DNA from: Bordetella parapertussis
Lineage (GTDB): Bacteria; Pseudomonadota; Gammaproteobacteria; Burkholderiales; Burkholderiaceae_A
Reading direction: 5' to 3'
Assembly (NCBI GenBank): GCA_945901825.1
Contig: CAMDMC010000006.1
Span: 1 to 64,000, forward strand
Length of the DNA: 64,000 nucleotides
Shown here: positions 45,126-55,054 of the stretch, in pieces
Layout: the number at the start of each line of letters is the position of its first letter
Position numbering within the stretch: position 1 is the stretch's first letter
The notes under the pieces: generated by a model
Seen by the model: only the letters and a program-made list of their open reading frames with translations
Databases searched by the model: none
What the model was told of the DNA's origin: nothing
Translations under genes and position numbers: made by a program

Positions 45126-45731
45126 CTATGGGCTGCAGCGTAATGTCGGTCGTAAACGCTGCAGCTCGCGGGCCAAGAGTGGCCAGTCGAAAAAGTTGCC
45201 TGGGTCGGTCTTACGGCCAGGTGCAATGGTGGAGTGCCCAGTGACTGTGGATAAGCTGGGGATATGCTGGGATAACTCTGAAAGCAGCGCGGCAAGCAGT
45301 TCAATTTGTCGTGGCTCGTAAGGCTGATCGTCGGTGCCTTCAAGCTCAATACCAATCGAAAAATTATTGCAGTCTTTTTCTCCTTCAAAGACTGACTCCC
45401 CGGCATGCCATGCTCGGCGGCCCACCGCCACGTACTGCACAAGCCTTGCACGCCGCGTAATAAGAAAGTGGCTTGAGACCCGCAGACCCACCAAGGCAAG
45501 CAGCTCGGGCTTCTCATCCGAAGACAGGCCTGTTCGATTCAGAAACAAATCATCAATGGCCGTTCCGCCGAAAACCCCCGGCGGAAGACTTATGCCATGA
45601 ATAACCGCAAGCCCAATGGCTGTTGCCTGAGGCCGCTCGTTATGGTTAGGGCTTGGCGCCCATGTGCATGCCCCGAAGCCAGGCAGCTCGCTCAGCCATC
45701 CTGAAGGCCTTAGGCAGGTCGCGGCCGCCAT
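45126..45731 (-). CDS. ampD: 1,6-anhydro-N-acetylmuramyl-L-alanine amidase AmpD
   Basis: Cytoplasmic zinc amidase that removes stem peptides from anhydro-muropeptides during wall recycling, which also limits the AmpR-inducing signal in bacteria with ampC. The 201-residue amidase_2 protein has zinc ligands in VIHGISLPPG, WHAG and VTGHSTIAPGRKTDPG (His and Asp). No signal peptide is seen, as expected for cytoplasmic AmpD. Last gene of ccsA-PP0621-ampD. A TTATCCACA (DnaA box sequence) occurs within it on the minus strand at 45246-45254, probably by chance. Confidence 0.96.
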   Translation of the reverse strand: MAAATCLRPSGWLSELPGFGACTWAPSPNHNERPQATAIGLAVIHGISLPPGVFGGTAIDDLFLNRTGLSSDEKPELLALVGLRVSSHFLITRRARLVQYVAVGRRAWHAGESVFEGEKDCNNFSIGIELEGTDDQPYEPRQIELLAALLSELSQHIPSLSTVTGHSTIAPGRKTDPGNFFDWPLLARELQRLRPTLRCSP

Positions 45732-45747
45732 TGCACTGCCTTAGCCC

Positions 45748-46020
45748 TTAGTCCTTTGCATTTGAATCGGCATCGGCATCGGCGTGGTCGTCGCTGCAGT
45801 AGGCTCGCCCCTTTATGAAACGCGCATCTGCACGTGGCAGATGAAGGCCACAGTGCTTGCAGGCAATAAGGTCTTGCGGCCGTTCCCCCATCTGTTCGGG
45901 CGGCGAAGGCTCAGACGGCTTTTTCTCCGAACCATCGCCCGAGCGCAGCATTTTTCTTATCCAGAAAAAGGCCAACAGTGCGATGGCAGCAATAAGCAGG
46001 ATGCGAGTCGCGATGCCCAT
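45748..46020 (-). CDS. small membrane-anchored protein, PP0621-like
   Basis: A 90-residue protein with one N-terminal membrane span (about residues 4-21) and a short zinc-ribbon-like C-terminal part: CKHCGLHLP then YCSDDH. This is the PP0621 family that commonly lies between the cytochrome c assembly gene and ampD in betaproteobacteria. Function unknown. The acidic end (DADADSNAKD) is unusual. I start at the ATG at 46020, where the membrane segment begins. Confidence 0.85.
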   Translation of the reverse strand: MGIATRILLIAAIALLAFFWIRKMLRSGDGSEKKPSEPSPPEQMGERPQDLIACKHCGLHLPRADARFIKGRAYCSDDHADADADSNAKD

Positions 46021-46043
46021 AGTCTTTGATGTCCTTGCGGGCG

Positions 46044-46856
46044 CTAGGCCGGCGGAAGAATAAGAACTTCCACGACAAACCGACTTCCCACGTAGGCAAG
46101 CAGCAAAAGGCCAAAGCCCACGAGTGCAAAGCGCGCCGCCACCCGACCGCGCCATCCCCAGCGCCAACGGCCAAGGAAAAACCCGACAACCATCAGCCAG
46201 GTTAAGACGGTGAAGATTGTTTTGTGGTCGGCTTTAAGAGGCCCATAACCCAAAAAGAGATTCACCCAGACACCTGTGGCGAGCGTCAGCGAGACCAGCA
46301 CGAGCCCGGCTGCCATCGACCTCTGCAGGGCGGCATCAAGGTCAAGCAGGGAGGGTAGGTCATCGAGCCAATGCGACGACTGCCCGCCACGATGAAGCGA
46401 GCGTTCGAGCCAGGACATTAAAACGGCCTGGGCCGCAGAAACAGTAAACGCGCCGTAGGCAAGCATGGCCAGCAGAATATGCACCCGAAACAGGGTGGAG
46501 AGCTCGGCAATACGTACTGTTCCTGGAAAGACCAGGGGAAGAAAGACCGCGATCGCAGCAAAAGGGTAGATGCCTGCCGTGGCCTTGGGTAGGCGTTGAA
46601 ACCAGGACTCAAGCCACACAAGTAAGACCATCAGCCAGAGCGTCCAAGAAACCGAGTTGGCAAACCCAAACTGGAAGTCTTGGCCGGCAAACCATCCCGG
46701 CAGCACAGTCGCACCATGGCTAACGAGGGCCACAAAAAGCAGCAGCCTTTGCAGCAAGACGGCCGACGCCCTGACCGTCAGGACAAAAAGAAGGAGGTAA
46801 AGAACAAGGGCGAGTGGCGCGGTCCACTCATACAATAGGGGGGTCATAGTCGTCAT
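46044..46856 (-). CDS. ccsA: CcsA/YpjD-like cytochrome c assembly membrane protein
   Basis: Integral membrane protein of the heme-handling CcsA/CcmC superfamily with about eight spans in 270 residues. Conserved histidines are in 'LLFRVHILLAMLAYGAF'-like positions (H near residue 126) and 'KADHKTIFTVLTWL' (H near residue 211), the periplasmic heme ligands of this family. The full WWD motif of true CcsA is not evident ('VSWTLWLM' is the nearest), so YpjD (a shorter paralogue next to ffh in many proteobacteria) is the better description and the true role is uncertain. Divergent from ffh with 54 bp between starts. Confidence 0.85.
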   Translation of the reverse strand: MTTMTPLLYEWTAPLALVLYLLLFVLTVRASAVLLQRLLLFVALVSHGATVLPGWFAGQDFQFGFANSVSWTLWLMVLLVWLESWFQRLPKATAGIYPFAAIAVFLPLVFPGTVRIAELSTLFRVHILLAMLAYGAFTVSAAQAVLMSWLERSLHRGGQSSHWLDDLPSLLDLDAALQRSMAAGLVLVSLTLATGVWVNLFLGYGPLKADHKTIFTVLTWLMVVGFFLGRWRWGWRGRVAARFALVGFGLLLLAYVGSRFVVEVLILPPA

Positions 46857-46910
46857 CAGTTTATCTCAGGGCCTGCCCTGATTCGAGCCACACGAAAAGA
46901 AAGACCCGCC

Positions 46911-48326
46911 ATGCTAGAAAACCTAACCGACCGCCTGTCGCGGGTTGTCAAGACCATGAAGGGTGAGGCCCGCCTCACCGAGTCCAATACTCAGGCGATG
47001 CTTCGCGAGATTCGACTGGCCCTGCTCGATGCCGACGTGGCCCTGCCTGTGGTGAAATCGTTCATTGCCCAGGTAAAAGACAAGGCGCTAGGCCAGGAGG
47101 TTTTAAGCAGCCTAAGCCCCGGTCAGGCCTTGGTGGGCGTTTTTCACAAAGAGCTTATCGCCCTGATGGCTGGCAATGAGGCTGCCCCGCCCACGGGGCT
47201 TAACCTTGCAAGCCAGCCACCCGCGGTGGTTCTTATGGCTGGTCTGCAAGGCGCGGGCAAAACCACCAGTGTGGGTAAGCTTGCGAAGTACCTAAGCGAG
47301 CGACATAAAAAGAAGGTCTTAACGGTGAGCTGTGACGTCTATCGACCCGCGGCCATTGAACAGCTTCGGATTGTGAGCGAGCAGGCGGGGGCGGACTTCT
47401 TCCCAAGCCAGGCCACCGATAAGCCTGTGGCCATCGCGCAGGCCGCACTTGACTACGCCAAACGTCATTTTCATGATGTTCTTTTGGTGGACACAGCCGG
47501 CCGCCTTGCCATTGACGAGGCCATGATGACCGAGATCGCTGCTATTCATGCAGCCATCAAGCCCATCGAAACCCTGTTCACGGTCGATGCCATGCAGGGT
47601 CAGGATGCAGTGCGCACGGCCGAGGCCTTTGGTCAGGCCCTGCCCCTAACCGGGGTGATGCTCACCAAGGTGGACGGCGATTCCCGAGGGGGTGCTGTGC
47701 TCTCGGTGCGAGCCATTACGGGCAAACCCATACGCTTTGTTGGTAACGGCGAGAAGATCGACGGCATTGAGGCCTTTGATGCCGATCGCTTTGCCCAGCG
47801 CATTCTTGGCATGGGCGATGTCCTAGCCCTTGTTGAACAGGCTGCCAAGTCCGTCGACATGAAGTCGGCCGAGAAGATGGCTGCGAAACTGAAGTCGGGG
47901 GCGAAGTTTGACCTTGAGGACTTTAAACTTCAGATTGGGCAGATGCGTTCCATGGGCGGTCTGTCCTCGCTGATGGACAAGCTGCCGGCGCAGATGCAAC
48001 AGGCTGCCAAAGGCTCCGATATGTCCGTGGCCGATAAGTCGGTGCAGCGCATGGAAGGCATTATTAATTCCATGACGCCCAGCGAGCGTCGCAACCCCGA
48101 TCTGCTTAAGGCAAGCCGAAAAAGGCGAATCGCCGCGGGCGCGGGCGTACAGGTTCAGGAGGTCAATCGGCTTTTAAAGCAGTTTGACCAGATGCAGGAC
48201 ATGATGAAGAAAATGCAAAAAGGCGGCATGGCCAAAATGATGCGGGCCATGGGGGCGATGGGAGGTGGGGGCGCCGCCAAGGCCATGGGCGGGCTTGGCG
48301 GGCTGATGGGTGGACTGCGACGCTAA
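46911..48326 (+). CDS. ffh: signal recognition particle protein Ffh
   Basis: SRP54-type GTPase that binds signal sequences of nascent membrane proteins and delivers ribosomes to FtsY. Domains: N (1-85), G with GLQGAGKTTS (P-loop near 106), 'DTAGR' and 'TKVDGD', then the methionine-rich M domain (from about 330) ending with 'MMKKMQKGGMAKMMRAMG' and a Gly/Met tail. The RNA-binding loop reads RIAAGAG where E. coli has RIAAGSG. Length 471. Stop at 48326 faces proS. Confidence 0.98.
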   Translation: MLENLTDRLSRVVKTMKGEARLTESNTQAMLREIRLALLDADVALPVVKSFIAQVKDKALGQEVLSSLSPGQALVGVFHKELIALMAGNEAAPPTGLNLASQPPAVVLMAGLQGAGKTTSVGKLAKYLSERHKKKVLTVSCDVYRPAAIEQLRIVSEQAGADFFPSQATDKPVAIAQAALDYAKRHFHDVLLVDTAGRLAIDEAMMTEIAAIHAAIKPIETLFTVDAMQGQDAVRTAEAFGQALPLTGVMLTKVDGDSRGGAVLSVRAITGKPIRFVGNGEKIDGIEAFDADRFAQRILGMGDVLALVEQAAKSVDMKSAEKMAAKLKSGAKFDLEDFKLQIGQMRSMGGLSSLMDKLPAQMQQAAKGSDMSVADKSVQRMEGIINSMTPSERRNPDLLKASRKRRIAAGAGVQVQEVNRLLKQFDQMQDMMKKMQKGGMAKMMRAMGAMGGGGAAKAMGGLGGLMGGLRR

Positions 48327-48362
48327 AACATTAAAACACTAAGACACTAAAGCAATGACGCG
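48327..48362. other. 36-bp convergent spacer ffh / proS
   Basis: Contains three imperfect ACAYTAAR-like units in a row just after the ffh stop. No hairpin terminator is seen on either strand. Confidence 0.3.
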
Positions 48363-50099
48363 TTAAGAGCTTAATAAACGACGAACCGCCTCGAGAAGGT
48401 CCTCTTCGGCGCAGTCGCTTGCCTGCATGCCCCGACGTTTTAGAAGTTCAAGCCGGCCCTCCTTCAACGATCGCTCGCCAATCGTGACACGCACCGGAAT
48501 ACCAATAAGCTCCCAGTCGGCAAACATGGCCCCGGGGCGTTCGTCGCGGTCGTCCAGCAAGACCTCAAGGCCCGCCTGCAAGAGAGCCGCGTAGGCTTTT
48601 TCGGCCGCCTCACGAACAGGCTGCGACTTTGACGCTCCCAGCGGGCAGATGACCACTGCAAATGGGGCAAGGGCCACAGGCCAGATAATGCCGCGCTCGT
48701 CATGGTTTTGCTCGATGGCCGCACCAACAATCCGTGTCACACCAATGCCATAGCAGCCCATCTCCATAAGTCGGGGCTTACCCGTCTCATCGAGCAGGGT
48801 GGCCTTCATGGCCTCGGAGTATTTAGTGCCCAGGTAAAAGACATGGCCAACCTCAATGCCGCGCTCGATACGAAGTTCGCCTTTGCCATCGGGGCTCGGG
48901 TCGCCCTCAACGACATTGCGAATGTCGGCAACCCGAGACGGCTCGGCGAGGTCTCGGCCCCAGTTCACACCGCTGAGATGGAAGTCCTTCGTGTTCGCAC
49001 CAACAACAAAGTTGGCCATCTGAGCAACGGTGCGGTCTGCAATGACCTCGATCTCGGAGGCGAGCCCAACAGGGCCTAGGTAGCCCGGCTCGCAGCCAAA
49101 GCCCTGAACAATCTCCTCCACGCTTGCAAAGCGAAAACCGTTGGTGAGCCCGTCAAGCTTGCCCACCTTCACCTCGTTGAGTTCATGGTCGCCACGAATT
49201 AACAAGAGAAAGAGCCGTGGCCCTTTTGCTAGGCCTTCGGGCTCGACTGCAAGAACAATGGACTTCACCGTCTGATCAAGGCCCAGGCCCAGAAGATTGG
49301 CCACCTGCTCACAACGTGCAAGCCCGGGCGTCGCGACCTGCTGCATGGCCTGTGAGGGCTCGGCACGGCTTGGCAGTAGGCTGAGCGCTTCAGCAAGTTC
49401 AAGGTTTGCTGCAAAGTCCGAGTCTGTGCTGTAGACCAAGGCATCCTCGCCGGTCTCTGCAATGACCTGAAACTCGTGCGACCTTGACCCGCCGATTGCA
49501 CCGGTATCGGCGGCCACCGCCCGATAGCTAAGACCAAGCCTGTCGAAGATCTTGCAGTAGCAGGCAAACATACGGTCGTAGCTGCGCTCTGCCGACACCA
49601 CATCCTTATCAAAGGAGTAGGCATCTTTCATAATGAACTCGCGACCACGCATGACGCCAAACCGCGGCCTACGCTCATCGCGAAACTTGGTCTGGATCTG
49701 ATAGAAATTTTTAGGCAGCTGCTTCCAGCTTTTAAGTTCTTGCCGGGCTATGTCGGTAATGACCTCTTCGCTTGTTGGCTGCACCACAAAGTCCCTGCCG
49801 TGGCGATCTTGAAGGCGCAAAAGCTCGGCGCCCATCTTCTCCCAACGGCCCGTCTCTTGCCAGAGTTCAGCGGGCTGCACCACCGGCATCGAAAGTTCAA
49901 TGGCCCCGGCCGCATTCATCTCCTCGCGAATAATGGCCTCTACCTTGCGAATCACCCTAAGACCCAAGGGCATCTGGTTATAAATTCCAGCACCGAGCCT
50001 GCGAATAAGACCGGCTCGCAGCATAAGCCGGTGGCTTGCGACCTCGGCATCCGAAGGGTCTTCTTTTAGGGTCTGGAAATGGTAAGCAGTAGCGCGCAT
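48363..50099 (-). CDS. proS: prolyl-tRNA synthetase, bacterial type with editing domain
   Basis: Charges tRNA-Pro. The 578-residue protein has class II motifs 2 and 3 ('[21 protein letters not shown]' region near 140 and '[14 protein letters not shown]' near 440), separated by the INS editing (YbaK-like) domain (about 225-385) that hydrolyses Ala-tRNA-Pro. Motif 1 is in '[20 protein letters not shown]'. A prolyl tRNA gene with anticodon CGG is also in the window (54930). Divergent from rppH with 50 bp between the starts used here. Confidence 0.98.
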   Translation of the reverse strand: MRATAYHFQTLKEDPSDAEVASHRLMLRAGLIRRLGAGIYNQMPLGLRVIRKVEAIIREEMNAAGAIELSMPVVQPAELWQETGRWEKMGAELLRLQDRHGRDFVVQPTSEEVITDIARQELKSWKQLPKNFYQIQTKFRDERRPRFGVMRGREFIMKDAYSFDKDVVSAERSYDRMFACYCKIFDRLGLSYRAVAADTGAIGGSRSHEFQVIAETGEDALVYSTDSDFAANLELAEALSLLPSRAEPSQAMQQVATPGLARCEQVANLLGLGLDQTVKSIVLAVEPEGLAKGPRLFLLLIRGDHELNEVKVGKLDGLTNGFRFASVEEIVQGFGCEPGYLGPVGLASEIEVIADRTVAQMANFVVGANTKDFHLSGVNWGRDLAEPSRVADIRNVVEGDPSPDGKGELRIERGIEVGHVFYLGTKYSEAMKATLLDETGKPRLMEMGCYGIGVTRIVGAAIEQNHDERGIIWPVALAPFAVVICPLGASKSQPVREAAEKAYAALLQAGLEVLLDDRDERPGAMFADWELIGIPVRVTIGERSLKEGRLELLKRRGMQASDCAEEDLLEAVRRLLSS

Positions 50100-50149
50100 G
50101 GGCTCATTGAAGCGGTAAGGGGAAAGGCATTCGTATAATGGGTTGCATT

Positions 50150-50701
50150 ATGCTGGATGAATTCGGATACCGCCCCAATGTTGGCATCATTCTTGTCAAC
50201 GACACGAACCAAGTCTTTTGGGGTAAGCGCGTGCGCGAGCAGGCCTGGCAGTTTCCCCAGGGTGGCATCAAACGTGGCGAGGATCCGGAGCAGGCCATGT
50301 ACCGCGAGCTCTTTGAGGAGACAGGCCTTCGGCCCGAGCATGTGGAGCTCATTGCAAGAACCAAAGACTGGCTGCACTACGATGTGCCCGACCGATGGAT
50401 CCGTCGCGAGTGGCGAGGTCACTATCGAGGCCAGAAGCAGATCTGGTTTCTTCTTCGTATGCTGGGTGTGGATGGCGATATCGAGTTGAAGTCGGGGGCC
50501 GAACGACCCGAGTTCGACGCCTGGATTTGGCACGACTTTTTCGTGCCTCTTAGCTCGGTGATTGAATTTAAACGCGATGTCTACAGGCTTGCACTCAACG
50601 AGCTTGCTGCCTATCTTTTTAGCCCAGAAGAGGTGAGCACGAGGTTGTCTCGGTGTATCAGTTCGGGCTCCTCGACAAAACCAAGCAGCCCTTCGATCTG
50701 A
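50150..50701 (+). CDS. rppH: RNA 5'-pyrophosphohydrolase RppH
   Basis: Nudix hydrolase that removes pyrophosphate from mRNA 5' ends and so triggers decay by RNase E. The protein starts [15 protein letters not shown], which fixes the start at 50150 (183 residues); the Nudix box is complete in '[22 protein letters not shown]'-type sequence (positions about 39-61). A TATAAT at 50134-50139 lies 10 nt before this ATG. The last 26 codons or so are Ser/Arg-rich and overlap the convergent proB gene by 91 bp, so the C-terminal tail is not conserved sequence but read-through into antisense DNA. Confidence 0.94.
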   Translation: MLDEFGYRPNVGIILVNDTNQVFWGKRVREQAWQFPQGGIKRGEDPEQAMYRELFEETGLRPEHVELIARTKDWLHYDVPDRWIRREWRGHYRGQKQIWFLLRMLGVDGDIELKSGAERPEFDAWIWHDFFVPLSSVIEFKRDVYRLALNELAAYLFSPEEVSTRLSRCISSGSSTKPSSPSI

Positions 50702-51804
50702 CTCGATGGCCTGCCCATAATGCGGCGTGTCTCGCTGTCGGCATAATTCACGAGGCCTCGCGCAACTTCCTGGCCTGACGCATCCACGCAAAGCACCACA
50801 TCGCCACGGCCGAAGCTGCCCACCACAGCCTTAACTCCAATGGGCAGCAGCGACTTTCCTTTTTCAAGCAGAACAGCAACCGCGCCCTCATCAAGCACAA
50901 GCCTGCCTTTGAGCTGCAGCTGATCGGCCATCCATTGCTTACGGGCCGTAAGAACGGCAAGGTCGGCCGTAAGTAGCGTTCCAATGGGCTCGCCTAAGGC
51001 CAGCCCTGAGAGAACATTGGGTTCCTGGCCACCGGCAATCACTGTATGGGCACCACTGCGGGCAGCCCGTTGGGCCGCCAGAACCTTGGTGGACATACCC
51101 CCAGTGCCGATGGACGACCCTGCGCCACCGGCCATGCCCAGCAGGCTCGGATCGTTGGCGCGTGCTCGATCAATAAGCTTGGCATTGGCATCACGCCGGG
51201 GGTCTGTCTGGTAGAGGCCTTTCTGGTCGGTCAGAATAACCAGAAGCTCGGCCTCAAGAAGATTGGTGACCAAGGCTGCAAGCGTGTCGTTGTCGCCAAG
51301 CTTAATTTCAGAGGTGGTCACCGTATCGTTCTCGTTCACCACGGGCACGACCCCGAGGTCAAGCAAAGTCATAAGCGTGGCTCGTGCATTTAAATACCGG
51401 CCTCGGTCTCGCATGTCCTCGTGCGTTAGCAAGACCTGCGCGGTCTTGAGCCCATGGCTTAGAAAGCCCGCCTCATAAGCCTGGGCAAGGCCCATCTGGC
51501 CCACGGCGGCGGCGGCCTGCAGTTGATGAATCTCGTGCGGCCGCTGCGACCAGCCCAGGCGCTTCATGCCCTCGGCAATGGCGCCGCTTGAAACAATCAC
51601 AATCTGGTGGCCATGGGCCGAAAGTGCCGCCACCTGGGCAGCAAAGGCTTCAATAGCTTGGCGATCAACCCCCCGACCCTGGTTGGTGACGAGGCTTGAC
51701 CCCAGCTTCACCACCCAGCGCTTGGCGCGCGCCTGCTCGGGACGACGATGTTGCTCTGCCGTCGTCTTTCGAAGGTCTTGGTCTTGGTCCTGTTCCTGGC
51801 TCAT
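50611..51804 (-). CDS. proB: glutamate 5-kinase
   Basis: First step of proline synthesis, feedback-inhibited by proline. The amino-acid kinase domain has '[18 protein letters not shown]' near residue 30, '[11 protein letters not shown]', '[20 protein letters not shown]' and '[12 protein letters not shown]'. A C-terminal PUA domain follows ('[19 protein letters not shown]') and the end 'HRDNLVL' is typical. About 28 extra N-terminal residues are rich in Gln, Asp and Arg. It follows obgE by 35 bp. proA is not in the window. Confidence 0.96.
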   Translation of the reverse strand: MSQEQDQDQDLRKTTAEQHRRPEQARAKRWVVKLGSSLVTNQGRGVDRQAIEAFAAQVAALSAHGHQIVIVSSGAIAEGMKRLGWSQRPHEIHQLQAAAAVGQMGLAQAYEAGFLSHGLKTAQVLLTHEDMRDRGRYLNARATLMTLLDLGVVPVVNENDTVTTSEIKLGDNDTLAALVTNLLEAELLVILTDQKGLYQTDPRRDANAKLIDRARANDPSLLGMAGGAGSSIGTGGMSTKVLAAQRAARSGAHTVIAGGQEPNVLSGLALGEPIGTLLTADLAVLTARKQWMADQLQLKGRLVLDEGAVAVLLEKGKSLLPIGVKAVVGSFGRGDVVLCVDASGQEVARGLVNYADSETRRIMGRPSSQIEGLLGFVEEPELIHRDNLVLTSSGLKR

Positions 51805-51839
51805 GGTGTGGCCTTTGGTCTGGCTTATGGTTTGGCTAC

Positions 51840-53098
<1,259 letters not shown>

Positions 53099-53107
53099 CG
53101 TAACGAA

Positions 53108-53371
53108 CTAGGCCTCGGACTGAATAATGGACACAGTGGATTTTTTTAAGGGGCCGTTGACCGAGAACTCGACACGGCCATTAACTAGGGCAAACAGGGT
53201 GTGGTCTTTGCCCATGCCAACGTTATCACCGGCATGAAACTTTGTACCGCGCTGGCGCACGATAATGCTGCCGGCGTTGATGGTTTCACCACCAAAACGC
53301 TTAACGCCCAGCCGTTTGGCTTCGGAATCACGGCCATTTCGTGTGGAGCCGCCACCTTTTTTCTGTGCCAT
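53108..53371 (-). CDS. rpmA: 50S ribosomal protein L27
   Basis: Ribosomal protein near the peptidyl-transferase centre. The 87-residue protein begins [20 protein letters not shown] and continues '[24 protein letters not shown]', the family pattern. I start at 53371, preceded by AAGGAG; the frame is open upstream inside rplU. It lies 13 bp after rplU. Confidence 0.98.
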   Translation of the reverse strand: MAQKKGGGSTRNGRDSEAKRLGVKRFGGETINAGSIIVRQRGTKFHAGDNVGMGKDHTLFALVNGRVEFSVNGPLKKSTVSIIQSEA

Positions 53372-53384
53372 TGACTCAATCTCC

Positions 53385-53741
53385 TTAAATTTGGCTGCCG
53401 TCTGGCCGAACCAGAGACTCAACGGCAATTTCAGTGTAGTTCTGGCGATGCCCCTGGGTTTTGGCATAGTGCTTACGCCGACGGTGCTTGAAGATTCGGA
53501 TTTTGTCGCCGCGGCCATGCGAGACCACCCGGGCTTTCACGCTTGCGCCTTCAAGCAAGGGCCGCCCAATATCAAGCTGAGCGCCGTGGCCAAGGGCTAA
53601 AACCTCGGACAACACCAGTTCGCTGCCAACATCGGCAACCAAGGACTCAACTTTCAAAGTCTGACCCACCGAGACTCGGTATTGTTTACCCCCGGTACGC
53701 ACGACCGCGTAGGTGACATCGGTTTGATTCGCGGCACTCAT
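53385..53741 (-). CDS. rplU: 50S ribosomal protein L21
   Basis: Ribosomal protein binding 23S rRNA. The 118-residue protein shows '[22 protein letters not shown]' and the C-terminal signature '[21 protein letters not shown]'. The N-terminus is about 8 residues longer than usual. First gene of rplU-rpmA-obgE-proB, with a readable promoter 46-75 bp upstream. Confidence 0.98.
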   Translation of the reverse strand: MSAANQTDVTYAVVRTGGKQYRVSVGQTLKVESLVADVGSELVLSEVLALGHGAQLDIGRPLLEGASVKARVVSHGRGDKIRIFKHRRRKHYAKTQGHRQNYTEIAVESLVRPDGSQI

Positions 53742-53787
53742 GGACTTCTCGCTTCTTAGAAAATGGTATTAAAAAGAATAGCCCGAA

Positions 53788-53816
53788 AGTATGGCTCTTT
53801 TAGGTCTTTTGATCAA
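53788..53816 (-). promoter_or_regulatory. rplU: sigma-70-like promoter for rplU
   Basis: Minus strand: -35 TTGATC (53811-53816), 17-bp spacer, -10 CATACT (53788-53793). The predicted start near 53781 gives a leader of about 40 nt. A GC-palindrome GGGGGCCCCC lies just upstream (53817-53826). Confidence 0.5.
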
Positions 53817-53883
53817 GGGGGCCCCCCGGTCAGCGCCCCGATGCCTTTAACTGGCTTTGAGCCGGCGCCGGCAGGCGCTCGGG

Positions 53884-53889
53884 CATAAT
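53884..53889 (+). promoter_or_regulatory. ispB: -10-like CATAAT, 6 nt before the ispB GTG
   Basis: CATAAT is followed by six bases and then the GTG start at 53896; no Shine-Dalgarno sequence is present. A TTGAGC occurs 21 bp upstream, too far for a normal -35. It would give a leaderless mRNA. Confidence 0.4.
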
Positions 53890-53895
53890 GAAAAC

Positions 53896-54909
53896 GTGTC
53901 TCTAAGTCCATCAACCTCTTCAAACGACGCCTACAGTCAGGCGCTCGCCCTGGTTGGTGAAGGCATGCAAGAGGTGGATACGGTTATCCAGAGGCGGCTG
54001 CTCAGCGAGGTTCTTCTTGTTGAGCAAGTGGCCCGCTACATTATTGAAGCGGGCGGCAAGCGAATGCGACCGGCCCTCCTTCTGCTCTCGAGCAAGGCCC
54101 TTGGCGACCAGCAGACTGAAACCCGGCGGCCACCTATGGCCGAACTTGCCGCCATTATCGAGTTTATTCACACCGCCACCCTTTTGCATGACGATGTGGT
54201 GGACGAGTCGGGGCTGCGCCGCTCCCGAGAGACGGCCAATGCCGTATTTGGCAATGCCCCAAGCATTCTGGTCGGGGACTTCCTTTATTCCCGAGCCTTT
54301 CAGATGATGGTTGAAATAGGCTCGATGCCCGTCATGGCAGTGCTGGCCGAGGCCACGAACATCATTGCGGAGGGCGAGGTGCTGCAGCTCATGAACTGTC
54401 AAAACCCCGAGGTGGATGAGGCCCGTTACCTTCAGGTTATTCGCTACAAAACAGCCAAACTCTTTGAGGCTGCCGCTTGCCTACCTGCTGTTTTTCATGG
54501 GCAGTCTGCCGAGGTCATTGAAGCCTTTGCCGCCTACGGCAGGCATCTGGGCACAGCCTTTCAGTTAACCGACGATCTTTTGGACTATGCGGGAACTGAA
54601 GACGACCTCGGTAAGCGCCTTGGCGACGATCTTCGCGAAGGTAAGCCCACACTTCCTTTAATCTACCTTTTAGAGCAGGGCAGTTCGGACGATCAGCAGC
54701 TGGTACGTCGCGCCATTGAAGAGCCCGATCAGGCCGACCTGGAGGCCGTCATTCAGCGCGTTCAGTCCACCGGCGCGCTCCACTACACCCAGGCTGCAGC
54801 CGAGCGTGAGGCAAGTCTTGGGGAACGTGCCCTTGCACCTATCGGGCACTCCGTCTACCGCACTTCCCTGCTAGACTTGCTTCGGTTTGTGGTGTCGCGG
54901 CGGTCGTAA
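53896..54909 (+). CDS. ispB: octaprenyl/polyprenyl diphosphate synthase
   Basis: Trans-prenyltransferase that makes the side chain of ubiquinone (and menaquinone). The two Asp-rich motifs are LLHDDVVDE and LTDDLLDYAG, with 'GGKRMRPALLLL' before the first. The 337-residue protein starts at GTG 53896; a TTG at 53857 would add 13 Arg-rich residues that do not look like the family. Next to rplU-rpmA, as in many proteobacteria, but divergent from it. The chain length made cannot be told by eye. Confidence 0.95.
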   Translation: MSLSPSTSSNDAYSQALALVGEGMQEVDTVIQRRLLSEVLLVEQVARYIIEAGGKRMRPALLLLSSKALGDQQTETRRPPMAELAAIIEFIHTATLLHDDVVDESGLRRSRETANAVFGNAPSILVGDFLYSRAFQMMVEIGSMPVMAVLAEATNIIAEGEVLQLMNCQNPEVDEARYLQVIRYKTAKLFEAAACLPAVFHGQSAEVIEAFAAYGRHLGTAFQLTDDLLDYAGTEDDLGKRLGDDLREGKPTLPLIYLLEQGSSDDQQLVRRAIEEPDQADLEAVIQRVQSTGALHYTQAAAEREASLGERALAPIGHSVYRTSLLDLLRFVVSRRS

Positions 54910-54929
54910 TTCGGCGCTGCGTCATGCGT

Positions 54930-55006
<77 letters not shown>

Positions 55007-55054
55007 GCATCCGCGCTAAACTTCAGGTTGTCTCAATTCTATTTTTAGGAATCT

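Noticed and set aside
45246..45254. Perfect DnaA-box sequence (TTATCCACA on the minus strand) in ampD, about 280 bp upstream of the nrdA promoter
   Set aside because: It is a single 9-mer fully explained by coding sequence (Leu-Ser-Thr codons of AmpD) with no second box nearby; too weak to call an origin or DnaA control site.
50107..50140. TATAAT at 50134-50139 as a complete sigma-70 promoter for rppH
   Set aside because: The only -35-like TTGAAG is 21 bp away, too far; the hexamer alone also coincides with an in-frame ATG. It is mentioned with rppH but not called as a full promoter.
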